Shown in pieces: positions 63,449 through 64,000 of a DNA stretch of 64,000 nt. The stretch's first letter is position 1; each line of letters starts with the position of its first letter. Location: assembly GCA_050084515.1 (NCBI GenBank), contig CM114274.1, forward strand, positions 23,498,001 to 23,562,000, written 5' to 3'. The position numbers and the translations under genes were made by a program. The notes under the pieces were generated by a model. The model saw only the letters and a list, made by a program, of their open reading frames with translations, had not been told where the DNA came from and did not search any database. The stretch is from Blasia pusilla. Its lineage: Eukaryota; Marchantiophyta; Marchantiopsida; Blasiales.

Positions 63449-64000
63449 ATGGCATCACACAGCTACACAAACAAAAGGAGGAACACCATATCACATGCTC
63501 AAGGTAGTCTTGTAGTACAGGCTCAGGATTCTTCTCATTCTCTACCTCTATATGAGCACGAAACGAATCTAAGTGTAGGTCAAGCAAGTGTGGCACAACC
63601 TACTGATCAGCATCAACAACCTACACGTGAGGTGAGCAATTATTCAGAGTCCACATTCAAATTTATTATTTTATAGACTTTTCCTCTTTAACATAATTTT
63701 GCAGGTGCCCACAACTTATCTCGACTTTGCAAGCATGCTATTGGACGATATTAATGCTCATCAACCTGAGGTTTGGCCAAGATTCACAACACCTACTGAA
63801 AACCAGATGAAATATTTAGATAATTTAGCCTACCAGCCAGCATTTTGGGAACATAGGATGACTGGCCGCCAAATTCAGACATTCATAAATCAAGGCCAAC
63901 TATGGGATTCCAAATTGAGTGAGTTAAATAAGGATGGTCCAACCACAGGTAGACACTAATTTTATTTTCTTTGCATTCTAGCTCCTGATTTCACACCTCA
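63449..64000 (+). CDS. Spliced reading frame after the helicase, unknown product (runs off window)
   Basis: From ATG at 63,449 the frame runs to GAG at 63,631, meets a GTGAGC donor (63,632), and resumes after TTTTGCAG (63,704) in the same phase as VPTTYLDFASMLLDDI. A second GTGAGT donor at 63,919 and a CTAAT/TTCTAG end at 63,981 bound a 63-bp intron. Exon 1 is Gln/Ser/Thr-rich; exon 2 has PTENQMKYLDNLAYQP, then MTGRQIQTFINQGQLW, which reads like a small helical DNA-binding or targeting module. It begins 50 bp after the helicase and may be its downstream ORF or a separate gene. The exon frames are open, unlike the helicase. Function unknown. Confidence 0.4.

Noticed and set aside
1-64000. CRISPR array, rRNA genes, organellar DNA insertions
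   Set aside because: No regularly spaced short repeats with unique spacers, no rRNA-like conserved words and no recognisable organellar genes were seen.

Overview
The window looks like a repeat-dense piece of a large eukaryotic nuclear genome, most likely a streptophyte. A non-seed land plant or charophyte-like alga fits best, but this is inference; nothing in the sequence fixes the species. The evidence is a chromodomain Ty3/gypsy element primed by initiator-tRNA-Met, a second gypsy family, a hAT transposase relic with matching hAT-type non-autonomous elements (8-bp target duplications), Helitron Rep/helicase remains, Helitron-like short elements ending in a hairpin plus CTAGT, and a non-LTR retroelement with a C-terminal restriction-like endonuclease. 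I found no intact host gene, rRNA, tRNA or CRISPR array. Nearly all coding sequence comes from mobile elements, and nearly all of it is broken by stops, frameshifts or deletions.

Layout. 1-5.2 kb is AT-rich, gene-free sequence holding an LTR (LTR-A) split by a solo LTR (LTR-B). 5.2-6.4 kb is a 5'-truncated copy of the non-LTR element. 6.4-12.35 kb has no recognisable gene. 12.36-13.5 kb holds hAT-type non-autonomous elements, followed at 13.8-15.6 kb by a decayed hAT transposase. 16.7-23.45 kb is a rearranged gypsy element in which two oppositely oriented LTR-A copies flank an inverted duplication of pol. 23.8-24.2 kb is a tandem pair of Helitron-like elements. 24.59-34.27 kb is a nearly full-length non-LTR element on the minus strand, split by a 6.3-kb chromovirus (27,674-33,939, target duplication ACCGG). 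35.87-45.9 kb is the only large stretch with almost no transposon signature, and no gene could be named there. 45.9-47.1 kb is AT-rich. 47.1-49.8 kb carries more hAT-type elements. 52.1-55.5 kb carries minus-strand gypsy LTR and leader relics. 56.1-56.46 kb holds two Helitron-like ends head to head. 57.5-58.1 kb is an unknown decayed coding region. 58.8-63.4 kb is a decayed autonomous Helitron (Rep then Pif1-type helicase), followed by a spliced reading frame that runs off the window.

The most interesting items are: (i) the endonuclease-type non-LTR family, with at least six copies sharing a 3'-UTR hairpin that shows base-pair covariation; (ii) the palindromic gypsy element at 17.9-19.6 kb; (iii) a promoter-proximal inverted repeat kept in several LTRs of the gypsy family; and (iv) a hAT-type non-autonomous family with exact target duplications and a GC-rich filler.
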